Source of the DNA: Streptomyces vietnamensis
GTDB lineage: Bacteria; Actinomycetota; Actinomycetes; Streptomycetales; Streptomycetaceae
Direction: 5' to 3'
Length of the DNA: 64,000 nt
Assembly: GCF_000830005.1 (NCBI RefSeq)
Contig: NZ_CP010407.1
Coordinates: 7,514,001-7,578,000, forward strand
Below are positions 1 to 8,614 of this stretch, one piece after another (within the stretch, counting starts at the first letter, position 1; each line of letters begins with the position of its first letter). The notes beneath the pieces were generated by a model. It was given only the letters and a program-made list of their open reading frames with translations, did not search any database and was not told where the DNA came from. Both the position numbers and the translations under genes were made by a program.

Positions 1-27
1 TGCCTCTGGTTCTCAGCGCCACCCGGA

Positions 28-876
28 TTACCTGACCCGTCCCGGGGCCGACTGAGTGGTTACGGCAGTCGGCACCCGCGGTTGCGGCTGGGAGCCGTGG
101 CTGAACAGGGCGCTCGGTACGGCAGCGCTCCGGCGCAGGGCTGCTGCGGTTCGGGCGCCGTCCGACCCCAACGGGACAGTGGAGTGGGTCCGCTGGGTCG
201 TCGCGACGGGGACAGGGGGCGACGGGGTCCACCGGGTGGACAAGGGGGCGCTCCAGCGCTCGACGGTCGCGTAGACGGGGCCCAGCTCCTGGCCGGCATC
301 GGTCAGTGTGTAGGGGGCGCCGTGTTGCGGTCCCGTGCGGGTGACCAGGCCGTCGGCCTGGAGCCGGAGGAGGCGCTGCCGGGTGAAGGCGTCGGCCCGG
401 CCGATGCCCTCGGCGATGTGGCCGAACCGCATCGGGCCGCCGTCGGCAAGGACTTGGATCAGGGCAGTGGAATGCCGTGGTCGTAGACGCCGTACAGCGT
501 CCTCGACGCGTTCGGCTTCGGCCGTCGCGTCGGGCGCCAGGTAGATCCGGGACCAGTCGGCCAGCGTGCGGTGCACGTGCGTCAGGGACTCGCCGAGGGC
601 GCTGAGCCGGTACGGAGCCCCGTGGCGGGTGTCGGTTCGGGTGACCAGCCCGCCGGTTTGCATGGCGGCCAGCCGCAGGCCGAGCACCTGCTCGCTGACG
701 AAGGGGAGCTTGGCGGCGATGTCCCGTATTCGCATGGGGCGGCCCTCCTGGGCCAGGGTCATCACGGACCAGGTGGTCCACTTCGGTCCCATCAGGGCGA
801 ACGCGTCCTCGATGCGCTGGGCGTCGAACGAGTTGATGGGGAAGACGGGCCGGGCGGGGACGTGGGGCTGGTTCAT
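28..876 (-). CDS. Tandem HxlR-like winged-helix transcriptional regulator
   Basis: A 282-residue protein with two HxlR-type winged-helix units in one chain, at about residues 20-110 and 120-210. Both units carry the same wing signature (GLVTRT followed by HGAPY and L..LGE/L..AGQ), so they look like an internal duplication. HxlR proteins usually bind DNA as dimers of single domains; the fused pair could act as a single-chain dimer. The tail after residue 215 is Pro/Ala/Ser-rich and contains GARTAAALRRS (240-250), one of the recurring tail motifs of this element. The ATG overlaps the stop of the upstream gene by 4 nt (ATGA), so it is probably the last gene of a long conjugation operon. It may regulate the element; no operator can be assigned. 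Confidence 0.75.
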   Translation of the reverse strand: MNQPHVPARPVFPINSFDAQRIEDAFALMGPKWTTWSVMTLAQEGRPMRIRDIAAKLPFVSEQVLGLRLAAMQTGGLVTRTDTRHGAPYRLSALGESLTHVHRTLADWSRIYLAPDATAEAERVEDAVRRLRPRHSTALIQVLADGGPMRFGHIAEGIGRADAFTRQRLLRLQADGLVTRTGPQHGAPYTLTDAGQELGPVYATVERWSAPLSTRWTPSPPVPVATTQRTHSTVPLGSDGARTAAALRRSAAVPSALFSHGSQPQPRVPTAVTTQSAPGRVR

Positions 877-1541
877 TCGGCCGCCTCCATCCGGGCGAGC
901 AGTGAACGGACCAGAGTGGGCAGTCCTCCTGGTTCGCCGCCGGTCCAGATCTGGTCGGCCGCCTCGTCGAGGACGTACGCGGCGTCTTCGATCAGGCCGC
1001 TGGAGATCTCCATGCAGGCGTCGGTGATCCGGGAGGCCGCGAGCAGCGACTGGGAGAGCACGTCGACGTAGTTGCCCGGCGGGAGCCCTGCGGCCTGGGC
1101 GGCGGTGCGGATCGCCGTCAGCTCCAGCGCGCTGAAGGCGAAGTCGAACCCGTCTTCCTCCTCGGCGTCCTCGGTCGCGGAGAAGTCCAGATTTCGAGGT
1201 TCCGTGGGGATGCCGACGCGTGTGCAGATCTGGTCGACGGCGGTGGTCAGCTCGGCGAGGGACTCGGTGAACCAGCCCAGCGCGGAGGCGTAGGAGGCCA
1301 GGGTGAACAGACCCGCCGACGTGGCGGGACGCCGCTCGGCGGCCATGAACTCTTCGAGCCGGTCGGTCAGTTCGCCCACCACGTGCGGGCCGGCGGACAG
1401 CGCGCCCAGTACGGGGTGCAGGTAGGAGCGGCTGGCGGCCGTCGGGTACTCGGCAGCGAGGATTCCGGAGACGCTCTGCGCGGCCCCGGTGAGGAGGCCG
1501 GCCAGGTCGGTACGGGACAGCGGGGCACGATCGGTGGTCAT
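873..1541 (-). CDS. Hypothetical protein of the conjugative element
   Basis: A 222-residue protein of unrecognised family. It is mostly helical in appearance, with long Ala/Leu/Glu-rich stretches, an acidic patch (TEDAEEEDGFDF) around residues 145-155, and no signal peptide or membrane segment. Its stop overlaps the next gene by 4 nt and its ATG overlaps the stop of the RelE-like gene by 4 nt, so it is translationally coupled on both sides. It is probably a cytosolic accessory of the element; no function is assigned. Confidence 0.65.
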   Translation of the reverse strand: MTTDRAPLSRTDLAGLLTGAAQSVSGILAAEYPTAASRSYLHPVLGALSAGPHVVGELTDRLEEFMAAERRPATSAGLFTLASYASALGWFTESLAELTTAVDQICTRVGIPTEPRNLDFSATEDAEEEDGFDFAFSALELTAIRTAAQAAGLPPGNYVDVLSQSLLAASRITDACMEISSGLIEDAAYVLDEAADQIWTGGEPGGLPTLVRSLLARMEAAE

Positions 1542-2017
1542 CGCTGGGGGACCTTTCGGGAAATGGCGGCCGTGGAGTGAGCCACTGTGGGAGGAGCTAC
1601 CGGGGCGGCGGCCGTAGGGCGGCTTGCGGTGAGGGAGGAACGGGACTGAGCGGCCTGGACGCGGGCCTCGGCGGCGGAGGGCGTCTCGGTGATCTGCTGA
1701 GGGGCGGTGCGCAGGTGCGCCGAGCGGTAGACCGCGTAGTCCTTCCGGCTTCCGGCGGCGACGAGGTAGACCTCGCGCTTGTGGTTCGAGGTCGGCGGGG
1801 CCGGGCGGAACTGGATGACCATCCGGTAGGAGACGGAGGGGTCAACGTAGACCTTGTGGAAGCCGGCGAGGCGGCCCTTCAACGGTAGGCAGTCGTCACT
1901 TCCGTGGACAAGGTTCTGCAGTTCCAGCAGCGCCAAGTCGCGGATACGGTCGGGAAGTTCCCGAAGATCGGCGATGGCGTCAGGGTGTGCGGCGAAGGCG
2001 AAGCGGGCGCGGCTCAC
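1538..2017 (-). CDS. RelE/ParE-fold-like protein
   Basis: A 159-residue protein. Residues 5-104 match the RelE/ParE toxin pattern: an N-terminal helix pair (HPDAIADLRELPDRIRDLAL), then LKGRLAGFHKVYVD, YRMVIQF, a REVYLVAAGSRKD strand and a final YRSAHLR. The start is taken as GTG at 2017, which overlaps the upstream stop as GTGA; a longer open frame upstream only shadows the neighbour. Residues 105-159 are a low-complexity tail containing EARVQAAQSRSS (118-129). No small antitoxin gene lies next to it, so it may be a domesticated fold rather than an active toxin. A comparable fold heads the UvrD helicase at 26,702-29,026. Confidence 0.7.
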   Translation of the reverse strand: MSRARFAFAAHPDAIADLRELPDRIRDLALLELQNLVHGSDDCLPLKGRLAGFHKVYVDPSVSYRMVIQFRPAPPTSNHKREVYLVAAGSRKDYAVYRSAHLRTAPQQITETPSAAEARVQAAQSRSSLTASRPTAAAPVAPPTVAHSTAAISRKVPQR

Positions 2018-2805
2018 AGCAGCCTCCCCTGCACCGGACGCTGGACCGGTCCCGCCGGAGGCGTACGGGGGGCGTCCATGCTGGCCTTCGGCGTCGCGGA
2101 GACCCCGGCCGACCGGGCGAGGGCGATGCGGGCGACGCGGGCCCGGACGACAGCGCCGTTGTGATCGCTGTACTCCGGCGGTTCCGGCAGCGGACCGCTG
2201 CGGTCGTCCAGCCAGGCGCGGGCGGCGCCGACGTCGGCGAAGGCGCCCTCGCGCATCGTGTACGTGCCGGCGTCGTGGTCCCACTCTTCGTGAAAGACCC
2301 GAATCGGTGCCTCGTTGGCGCGGGAGTCGCGCGTCAGTGTCCACGTCTCGCACGGGTCGGAGTCCGAGGTGTGGTTGTCGAGGACCTCGTACCGGGTGCC
2401 CGACTCGCGGATCTGCCGTTCGACCCACACCGTGAGGTCGTCGGCGGGCTTCAATAGGCCGTCGCGGACCTTGGCGATCTTCTCGGGCGGGCAGCCGCGT
2501 TCGACCAGCCAGTTCTGGGCGAAGGACACCGTGGCGTGGTGGCTCGTCTCCAGGGCGTACGTGAACCGGTTCAGGTCCCGGGCGACGGCGATCGCCATCA
2601 CCTGAGGAGCGCCGGGTACTCCCCACGTGGCCGACTGGTCGTGGGCGATGACGAAGCTGTGGGAGCCGTTGGGCGTGGTGTGGTGCTGGGACAGCGCTGT
2701 CAGGTCACCGGACCAGAACCTCTCCACCGCCTCCTCGGACGCGGTATCGGCGGGGGCAAGTTCGGCGAGGTCGAAATCGAAGGCGAAGCCGAAGTGGTCG
2801 TTCAT
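2014..2805 (-). CDS. Hypothetical protein with shared C-terminal tail
   Basis: A 263-residue protein that I cannot place in a family. The N-terminus is acidic and aromatic (FGFAFDFDLAEL); the body is soluble with no membrane segment or known catalytic motif. The C-terminal 40 residues are Pro/Ala-rich and include RARVARIALARSAG, close to tails seen on several other proteins of this element. The ATG at 2805 overlaps the stop of the DUF4913 gene by 4 nt (ATGA), and the stop overlaps the RelE-like gene (GTGA), so it lies inside a translationally coupled set. Confidence 0.65.
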   Translation of the reverse strand: MNDHFGFAFDFDLAELAPADTASEEAVERFWSGDLTALSQHHTTPNGSHSFVIAHDQSATWGVPGAPQVMAIAVARDLNRFTYALETSHHATVSFAQNWLVERGCPPEKIAKVRDGLLKPADDLTVWVERQIRESGTRYEVLDNHTSDSDPCETWTLTRDSRANEAPIRVFHEEWDHDAGTYTMREGAFADVGAARAWLDDRSGPLPEPPEYSDHNGAVVRARVARIALARSAGVSATPKASMDAPRTPPAGPVQRPVQGRLL

Positions 2806-3413
2806 GCCGCCATCCCCGGCAGCTGAGGGGCGGGAGTGGTCAGCACCCGGTGGTTGGGGCGAGTCGGGCTCGTCGTGCACGCTGCGAACGGACCGTCCGG
2901 GGCGCGGAGGTGTACCAGCGCCTGGTCCAGGTGGTCGCGGTGCCAGGTCGACGGACCGGCCAGGCCGGCTTCGGTGTCGGTGAGCTGCTGCCACGCGAGC
3001 CAGAGGGCGTGCAGCCGGGCGACGGCCTCCGGGTGCTCGTGCCACAGCGCGCACCAGGGGCGCGTTGTGCTGATCTCCCGGCCGTACACCGGCAGGAGGA
3101 GGTGGTTCACCCAGTTGCTGAGGGCCGCGAGTTCGACGGCGTACGCCTCGCCGCCCAGGGCGAGGATGAACACCGAGGTGGGGCCGTCGGCCTTCTTGGG
3201 GCCGTCCGCCCCGGCTGCCGGAGCGCCGTCAGTCTGCTGGTCGGCAGGAGGTACGGGATCGGGCTCGGAGCCGAGGCGGTCGAGGATGACGCCCTGGCGC
3301 CTGACCTCCGCGATGGTCTTGGCGAGTGCGCTGGCGAGGTCGTCGAGGCCCTCGTCGGAGACCCGGAACGGCTCAGGGCCGGGGGCGGAGGCGGTCGGGC
3401 TGGTTTCGGACAT
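2802..3413 (-). CDS. DUF4913 family protein
   Basis: A 203-residue protein. The C-terminal half (about 95-190) carries the DUF4913 pattern: VNHLLLPVYGRE, WCALWHEHPEAVARLHALWLAW, then TWHRDHLDQAL and a short C-terminal strand. DUF4913 proteins are widespread on actinobacterial plasmids and integrative elements and have no established function. The ATG at 3413 has a GGAG about 9 nt upstream; an ATG at 3428 lies in the same frame but has no visible ribosome site. It heads the five-gene coupled group running down to position 28. A repeat shared with the relaxase-like gene lies about 50-75 nt upstream. Confidence 0.8.
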   Translation of the reverse strand: MSETSPTASAPGPEPFRVSDEGLDDLASALAKTIAEVRRQGVILDRLGSEPDPVPPADQQTDGAPAAGADGPKKADGPTSVFILALGGEAYAVELAALSNWVNHLLLPVYGREISTTRPWCALWHEHPEAVARLHALWLAWQQLTDTEAGLAGPSTWHRDHLDQALVHLRAPDGPFAACTTSPTRPNHRVLTTPAPQLPGMAA

Positions 3414-3460
3414 GAGAGCGTGCTCCATCTGTGAGACGGCGACATGCCCGACATGATGCG

Positions 3461-3487
3461 GAGAATCCGCGGTTTGGCCCGGCCGGG
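3461..3487 (-). promoter_or_regulatory. Shared upstream element, copy 1
   Basis: GAGAATCCGC, 2 nt, then TTTGGCCCGGCCGGG. The same two blocks recur at 11,293-11,328 upstream of the relaxase-like gene with an 11-nt spacer. Both copies lie upstream of minus-strand genes (this one before DUF4913), so a common promoter part or operator is plausible. A small CCGGG-AAAA-CCCGG hairpin adjoins it and may also help end the methyltransferase transcript. Confidence 0.4.
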
Positions 3488-3506
3488 AAAACCCGGTAGG
3501 GAGCCG

Positions 3507-4707
3507 CTACCCGGCCGCGCAGCGCGGACAGCGCGGGAACGGCGGTGCCAGCAACTGCAGAGCCCGAGCAGCCTGTTGGGGAACGACGCCGTTGCCGAGC
3601 GCGGTGAGCTGAGCCGGGCGTCCGAGTCCCGGGGTGGCGGTGACCCAGCCGGCGTCGAGGCCCTGCATCCACTCGACGAAGTCGGCACGGAGCCGACCGG
3701 CCGCGTCGGTGGGCGCCGGCGCGGGGCGGGTGAGCGTCTCCCATCGGGTGATGGCGGCTGCGTACGGTCCCCATCGCCGCTCGACTCGTCGGTTTCCGGG
3801 GACGGCTCCGCCCACAGCGGCAGGACCACCGCCGACAGGGGAGGACGCCACCCCTTGCCGGGACGGCGGCACAGGGTACCCGTGTCGCCGTCCCGGGGTG
3901 TGGGCAACAGCGACGCCGCCGCACTGGGCAGGGCCATGTCCCCATTGCCGTGCCGATGGTTGGGAGATCCCTTGAGCCCGTCCGACGCCTTCGGGGTCGG
4001 CAGCAGGAGCCACTCGACCTCGTCGGCCAGATTCGGACCGTGGCCCCCGCTCTTCCTCTTGGCCGGGTGCTGGGAGCCGCCGTTCTTGCCGATGTTGCTG
4101 GTCGGCGTCTTGAGCAGGGCCTCCGGCGGGCCAGGCCGTGAGGAAGGTCCGCTCGCGCCGGTGCGGGGCTCCGATGTCAGAGGCGCGAAGCACGAGCCAT
4201 TTCGCGTCGTACCGGAGGTCGGCCAGGGATCCGAGTACGGCACCGAGTGCCCGCAGAGGAGGCTGACCTGCGGTGTCTCCCAGACACCACGGGCAGGGTT
4301 CCACGTCGCCAGGGGAACCGGCGGGGGAGGTGAGGAGGCCGCGCACATTCTCGATCACTACCAAGCAGGGTCGGAGGGCCTCGACCGCACGGGCGACGTG
4401 CAGCCACAGCCCCGATCGGGTCTGGGAGTTGAGTCCGGCCCGGCGGCCGGCGACCGAGACGTCTTTGACAGGGGAAGCCGGCCGTCAGGACGCACACGCG
4501 GGGGACGGTGGACCAGTCGACGGTGGTGATGTCGCCCAGGTTGGGGACGCCGGGCCAGTGACGGGTCAGGATGCGAGAGGCGTTCGGATCGACCTCCGCG
4601 TGCCAGGCAAGCGCGCCGCCGAGAGCGGCCTGCACCCCCAGGTCGAGGCCGCCGTACCCGGAGCAGAGGGACCCGATCAGCGGAGGGCGGGAGATGGTGG
4701 TGGGCAT
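3507..4707 (-). pseudogene. C5-cytosine DNA methyltransferase, frameshifted
   Basis: Together two frames encode a complete Dcm-type enzyme of about 399 residues. The first has motif I (GSLCSGYGGLDLG) and reads to AGFPCQ, the catalytic Pro-Cys loop. There one extra A in the run read as T at 4464-4466 shifts the frame. Removing it gives PCQDVSVAGRR and continues through VVIENVRG (motif VI, Glu-Asn-Val), APHRRERTF (motif VIII) and GNGVVP (motif X) to the stop at 3507. As written the gene cannot make a full enzyme. Either it is a recent pseudogene, the assembly has an error, or the frame is recoded. Methyltransferases of this kind often protect conjugative elements from host restriction. It starts 1 nt after the upstream stop. 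Confidence 0.85.
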
Positions 4708-4708
4708 G

Positions 4709-5293
4709 TTACCGACCTCGTACGGTCCGGGGCGCGACAGCCGTCGCCGGTGCCGGCACTGCGGGGGTAGCCGGTACGGCCTCGTACACGGGGGTGGGGG
4801 TCCGGCCGAGGGCTGCCCGGAGCCGCCTCGACGGCGGCGAGACCGACGTCGAGGCGGCGTGCAGGGAGTCGGCCGCCTCCCGCAGGGCCGTGTTTGCCAT
4901 CCCGAGCGCCTCGTCGATCACCCGCCCCGCCGCCTCCCGGGCATCCCGCGAGTCGGGTAGGTCGTGCAGGTGCTCGGTCCGTTCCAGGAACGCGAGCTGC
5001 TGGGCCACTTCCCCGAGGGCGGCCGCCGCCTCACCGGCGGGTCGTACGGCGACGGAGAAGCTGGAGACGGCGAGGGAAGTGCGGGAGCTGTGGTCCCTGT
5101 TGGCGGTGCGGAACAGTACCTCGTCGCCCAGCTCGGTGATCAGCTTGCCGAGTTCGGAGATCTGCTGGGCGACGGCGACGCTGCCGGGAAGGCGGTGAGG
5201 GTCGCCGGGGACCGGGAGCTTGCCGCGCTGGGCATCGAAGGCCGACGCCATGGCACGTATGGCCAGAGCATCGGCGAGAGGGTTCGTGGTCAC
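4709..5293 (-). CDS. Hypothetical helical protein of the element
   Basis: A 194-residue protein without a recognised domain. It is largely helical (VAVAQQISELGKLITELGDEVLF; EAAAALGEVAQQLAFLERTEHL) and resembles small helical-bundle accessory proteins. The start is GTG at 5293 with AGGAG about 7 nt upstream. The tail (from about residue 155) is Pro/Ala-rich and begins with RRLRAALGRTPTP, a weaker version of the common tail. It lies 43 nt below the DnaB-N-like gene and 1 nt above the methyltransferase. Confidence 0.6.
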   Translation of the reverse strand: MTTNPLADALAIRAMASAFDAQRGKLPVPGDPHRLPGSVAVAQQISELGKLITELGDEVLFRTANRDHSSRTSLAVSSFSVAVRPAGEAAAALGEVAQQLAFLERTEHLHDLPDSRDAREAAGRVIDEALGMANTALREAADSLHAASTSVSPPSRRLRAALGRTPTPVYEAVPATPAVPAPATAVAPRTVRGR

Positions 5294-5336
5294 GAGGAAC
5301 TCCTGTACGTGAGGACGAGCGGTGGATAAGGGTGTG

Positions 5337-6509
5337 TCAGCTGTGGTTGCGCGAGGGCGGGCGTGCGGCGGTCGGGGTGGGCCTGGGGCCGAGCCGGCCC
5401 GGTGGAGACGGCGCGGGGCGCGGCGTACTGCGGGTGAGAGCCGCGTGCACCCGCGCCGCCGGCGGCCCGCCTGCGGAAGCGGCGGTCGTTGGCGCCCGTG
5501 AAGCCGGCCGGCCGGTCGCGGTTTGCCAACGGGCGCGGACCTCGTCGAGCGGGCCGAGCGCGTGCAGGGCGTGGTTGATGAGCCGCCCAGGGGCCAAGGC
5601 TTCGTCCTCGGCTAGGGCGCGGACGGCGCGGGCGGAGGCGGCTGCGGTGCGAGTGAGGGAGGAACGCATCACCTGCTTGCCGAGCCACTCGGCGTCACCG
5701 GCCCCCACGCCGTCGCAGATAGCGGCGAACCGGTCTTCCGACAGCGTGCCGTCGGCCAGCAGGCCGCGCCGCTGGGCCTCCCAGAGCAGGGTGATCCGGT
5801 CGATGGGCTCGCCCCGATGGTGCAGCGCCCCGAGGCACCGGTAGAGCTGCCCGTGGACCGGGTCGGCGAAATCCCCGGGACGCAGCCAGTCCACCACCTC
5901 ACCCATGGTTTCCGGCCGCTCGACGAGGACGGACAGAAGGAACTCCTCGTCCTCGGCAACCTGATCGGACTGAGCCGGCGGAAGGGCAGGCGGGTCGGGG
6001 GTCTGCGATGTCGCGGGCGCGACAGGGCGCGGTTCGGTGCCCCACCGCCGGGCGAGATCGGTGAGTACCCCCGTCAGGACGTCCGCGTGGTGCAGCGCTC
6101 CCTCGACCTCGCCTCGCACAGCGCCCGCGCGAGCTTCCTGGTGAAGGCGGATCGCGTGCTGGGTGACGGTGCGGTGGATCGCGCCTTCCAGCACCATGCG
6201 GCCGTACACCGGAGCGTGCGCCGGCCGCGGGCAGGCCGAGACCAGGAGATGGGCGTACGACGCGGTCAATCCCCGGACATGGAGGCCGGCCTCGTCGACC
6301 GCGTCGGTCACCCACGACAGCGGCACGGGCCCCTCGCCCTCTACCGCGGGGTGGCCATTGCCTCGGAGCTTGCGCAGCGTGGCGAACAGCGCCTGGTGGA
6401 CCGGCCGGTAGAAGTGATCGGGCGCGAGCCACTCCAGGTGCGAGAGCTGGCCGGGGTCGAGCAGTACCGCGCCGAGGACCGCCTGCTCGGCCTTCAGCAG
6501 CGGGTTCAT
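5337..6509 (-). CDS. Tandem DnaB N-terminal-domain protein lacking the helicase core
   Basis: A 390-residue protein with two copies of the DnaB helicase N-terminal fold. The first is about residues 4-130 (AEQAVLGAVLLDPGQLSHLEWLAPDHFY..VHQALF), the second about 190-300 (EFLLSVLVERPETMGEVVDWLRPGDFADPVHGQLY). This fold normally contacts primase and organises the hexamer. There is no Walker A and no RecA-like ATPase domain, so it cannot unwind DNA itself. It may recruit primase or host DnaB during conjugal replication, or interfere with it. The tail carries AARVHAALTRST, the clearest copy of the shared tail. The ATG overlaps the preceding small gene by 4 nt. Confidence 0.75.
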   Translation of the reverse strand: MNPLLKAEQAVLGAVLLDPGQLSHLEWLAPDHFYRPVHQALFATLRKLRGNGHPAVEGEGPVPLSWVTDAVDEAGLHVRGLTASYAHLLVSACPRPAHAPVYGRMVLEGAIHRTVTQHAIRLHQEARAGAVRGEVEGALHHADVLTGVLTDLARRWGTEPRPVAPATSQTPDPPALPPAQSDQVAEDEEFLLSVLVERPETMGEVVDWLRPGDFADPVHGQLYRCLGALHHRGEPIDRITLLWEAQRRGLLADGTLSEDRFAAICDGVGAGDAEWLGKQVMRSSLTRTAAASARAVRALAEDEALAPGRLINHALHALGPLDEVRARWQTATGRPASRAPTTAASAGGPPAARVHAALTRSTPRPAPSPPGRLGPRPTPTAARPPSRNHS

Positions 6510-6736
6510 CGACGACCTCGCGTGTTGGAAGCGGACGGCTCACTCGGCCGGGCACGCAGATCGGCGACCGCCCGGTCGGCGGCGGCCACCGCCTCGGCGA
6601 AGCCGTCCAGCACGGTGGTGAACGCGGGATCGGCGACGGGAACCGACCCGGCATCGGCGACCAGCCACCATCGGCCCTCGCGCAGGACGGCCGGCGACTG
6701 CGCGAGCCGCGCGGAACGCGGCGTGGGCGCGCTCAT
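6506..6736 (-). CDS. Small hypothetical protein
   Basis: A 76-residue protein between the coupling protein and the DnaB-N-like protein, joined to both by ATGA overlaps. It contains a short strand pair (GRWWLVADAGSVPVADPAF) followed by a helix (TVLDGFAEAVAAADRAVADL). No family is recognised. The overlaps on both sides are the main support that it is real. Confidence 0.6.
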   Translation of the reverse strand: MSAPTPRSARLAQSPAVLREGRWWLVADAGSVPVADPAFTTVLDGFAEAVAAADRAVADLRARPSEPSASNTRGRR

Positions 6737-8521
6737 GCCGACAGCCCGAAGTCGTCGTGGCCGACGGTCTTCGCCAGGGCCCGCTCGGTGATCGCCTTCG
6801 TGGCGCGAGCGGAGGCCGGCCCGACCACCTTGGCGGAGGGCTCCTTGTACCAGGGCCGGATGCTGAGCATGGCGATGCGCAGACCGGTGGCCAGCAGTAG
6901 CACCCTTCCCTTGGGCAGGGCGCGGATCGCGTCGGGCGGCAGGATCCTCTCGGTGCGCATGCTCACCGAGGTGGACTTGCCGCTCTCGCTCGTGGAGACC
7001 GAGACGGTCTGGACGTCGTGGTCGCCGACCTGTCGGCTGAGGCGGTCGGCGAAGTCGGCGTCGTCGATGCCCGATCCGACGATCTTGACGGTGGCGGCGG
7101 ACCAGAGGGCGTCCATACCGGCCTCGCCCCAGCATCGCTGGCCCTGCCGGTAGGACTGCAGGATCGTCATCGGGATGACACCCCGGCTCCCCAAGTGCGA
7201 GTACAGGTCTGGGAGGTCGCTGATGCGGCACACGTTCGCCGCCTCGTCGAGGACGCACAGGGCGGGCGGGTCGAGCCGTCCACCGGATTGCTCGGCGACG
7301 ACCACGGCCGCGCGCATCACGGCGTCGGCCGCCGCCGCGATGATCGCCGACGCGCTGCCGCCGCCATCCTTGCTCAGCAGGTACAGCGTGTCGCGGGAGG
7401 TGGCGAAGGCGAGGGGCTTGAACTCGGGGAGGTCCTTGCTCGGGGTGACCCAGGCGGCCACCTGCGGATCGAGCAGACAGCTCGCGTACTGCCTCGCCGT
7501 CTCGTAGATGCCGTCGCGGGTTTCGGTCGCGCCGGAGACGGTGCCCTGGAGCTGGGCGGCGACGGCGTCGTGGCCGGCGTCGGTGAGCAGGTCGACCGGG
7601 GTCCGGTCGGCGGGGGAGGCGAGCCAGGCCAGCACGTCGGTGATCGGCCGCCGGTGGCTCGCGGCGGCCAGGAACAGGGCGCCGAGCGTGTTGGACGCGG
7701 CGGTGGACCAGAAGTCGGAGCCGCTCGAATCGTCCACGCTCGCCGCGACGAAGTGCCCGGCCAGCCGCTTCGCCCCTGCCAGGTCGCGGGCGTCGGCCAG
7801 GATGTCCCACCACATCTCACGCGGATGGTGGGCGATCTGCTGGGGGTCGAGGGTCCAGACCGTGCCGACCTCGGCGCGGGCGTCCACCGTGGCGGTGAAC
7901 GCGTCGTTCGCGGCCTTGTTGGAGGTGAGCAGGACCGGGCCGGGCGCCGCGAGGATCGCGGGGATCGCCACCCCGGAGGTCTTCCCGCTTCGCGGGGCCA
8001 TGATCGCGACGATCACGTCCTCCCAGGAAGCACGGACATCGGCTCGACCGGGATCAAGGGTGCCGAGCAGGATGCCGCGGTCGGCGGGAGCGACCTCTTT
8101 TGCACTCCCGGCCGCTCAGGGACGGCCGAAGGCTCTTCGCCTTGGCGGTGATCTCCTTGTCCAGCAGCGGCGCCAGGTCGCCCTTGCGGGCGAGACCGGT
8201 TTTGGCACCGGAGTGCCAGTGCAGCCACAGCACCAGGCCGGTGGTGAGCAGGGCCAGGGTGAGCATGCCGGGGACGACGCGGACGCCGATCAGCAATGCG
8301 GTGGTGCTCAGGGTCGGCCACAGCACCTCGGGGTGCAGTAGGGCGTCGGTGGCACGGAACGGGGCCCACGGGCCGCTTCCGACGAAGGAGTTGGTGAGGT
8401 TGCCGGTTAGCCAGGCCAGCGAGCCGAAGGCCATGGCGGCGCCGAGGACGCCGAACAGAAGGTAGAGGAGCGCGTCGGATCCGGTGGTGGTCGACGGCGC
8501 ACTGGTACGCGGGGAAGGCAC
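6733..8521 (-). pseudogene. VirD4/TraG-type coupling protein, frameshifted
   Basis: The type IV coupling ATPase that brings the nucleoprotein to the channel, about 595 residues if the frame is restored. The first part starts at GTG 8521 (AAGGA 7 nt upstream), has two membrane helices at about residues 18-38 and 75-105, and reads to KSLRPSLSG. An extra A in the run read as TTTT at 8098-8101 shifts the frame. Without it the protein continues KEVAPADRGILLG, RASWEDVIVAIMAPRSGKTSG (Walker A), CVLDEAANV (Walker B) and a normal C-terminus at 6733. As written the membrane part and ATPase are separated, so the element may be unable to conjugate unless this is a read error or the frame is recoded. Confidence 0.85.
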
Positions 8522-8614
8522 GGGCGGTTCCTTGGGATGTGAGCGAGCGGGGCGGGGCGCGCTCGGCTCTCGTGCAGCTCACGGGCCTACTCCTTGCGGA
8601 TCGAACGGAACGCT

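Noticed and set aside
3107..4348. Minus-strand open frame of 413 codons across the methyltransferase
   Set aside because: Pro/Arg/Ser-rich shadow frame; the real protein is read in two other frames joined at 4,464.
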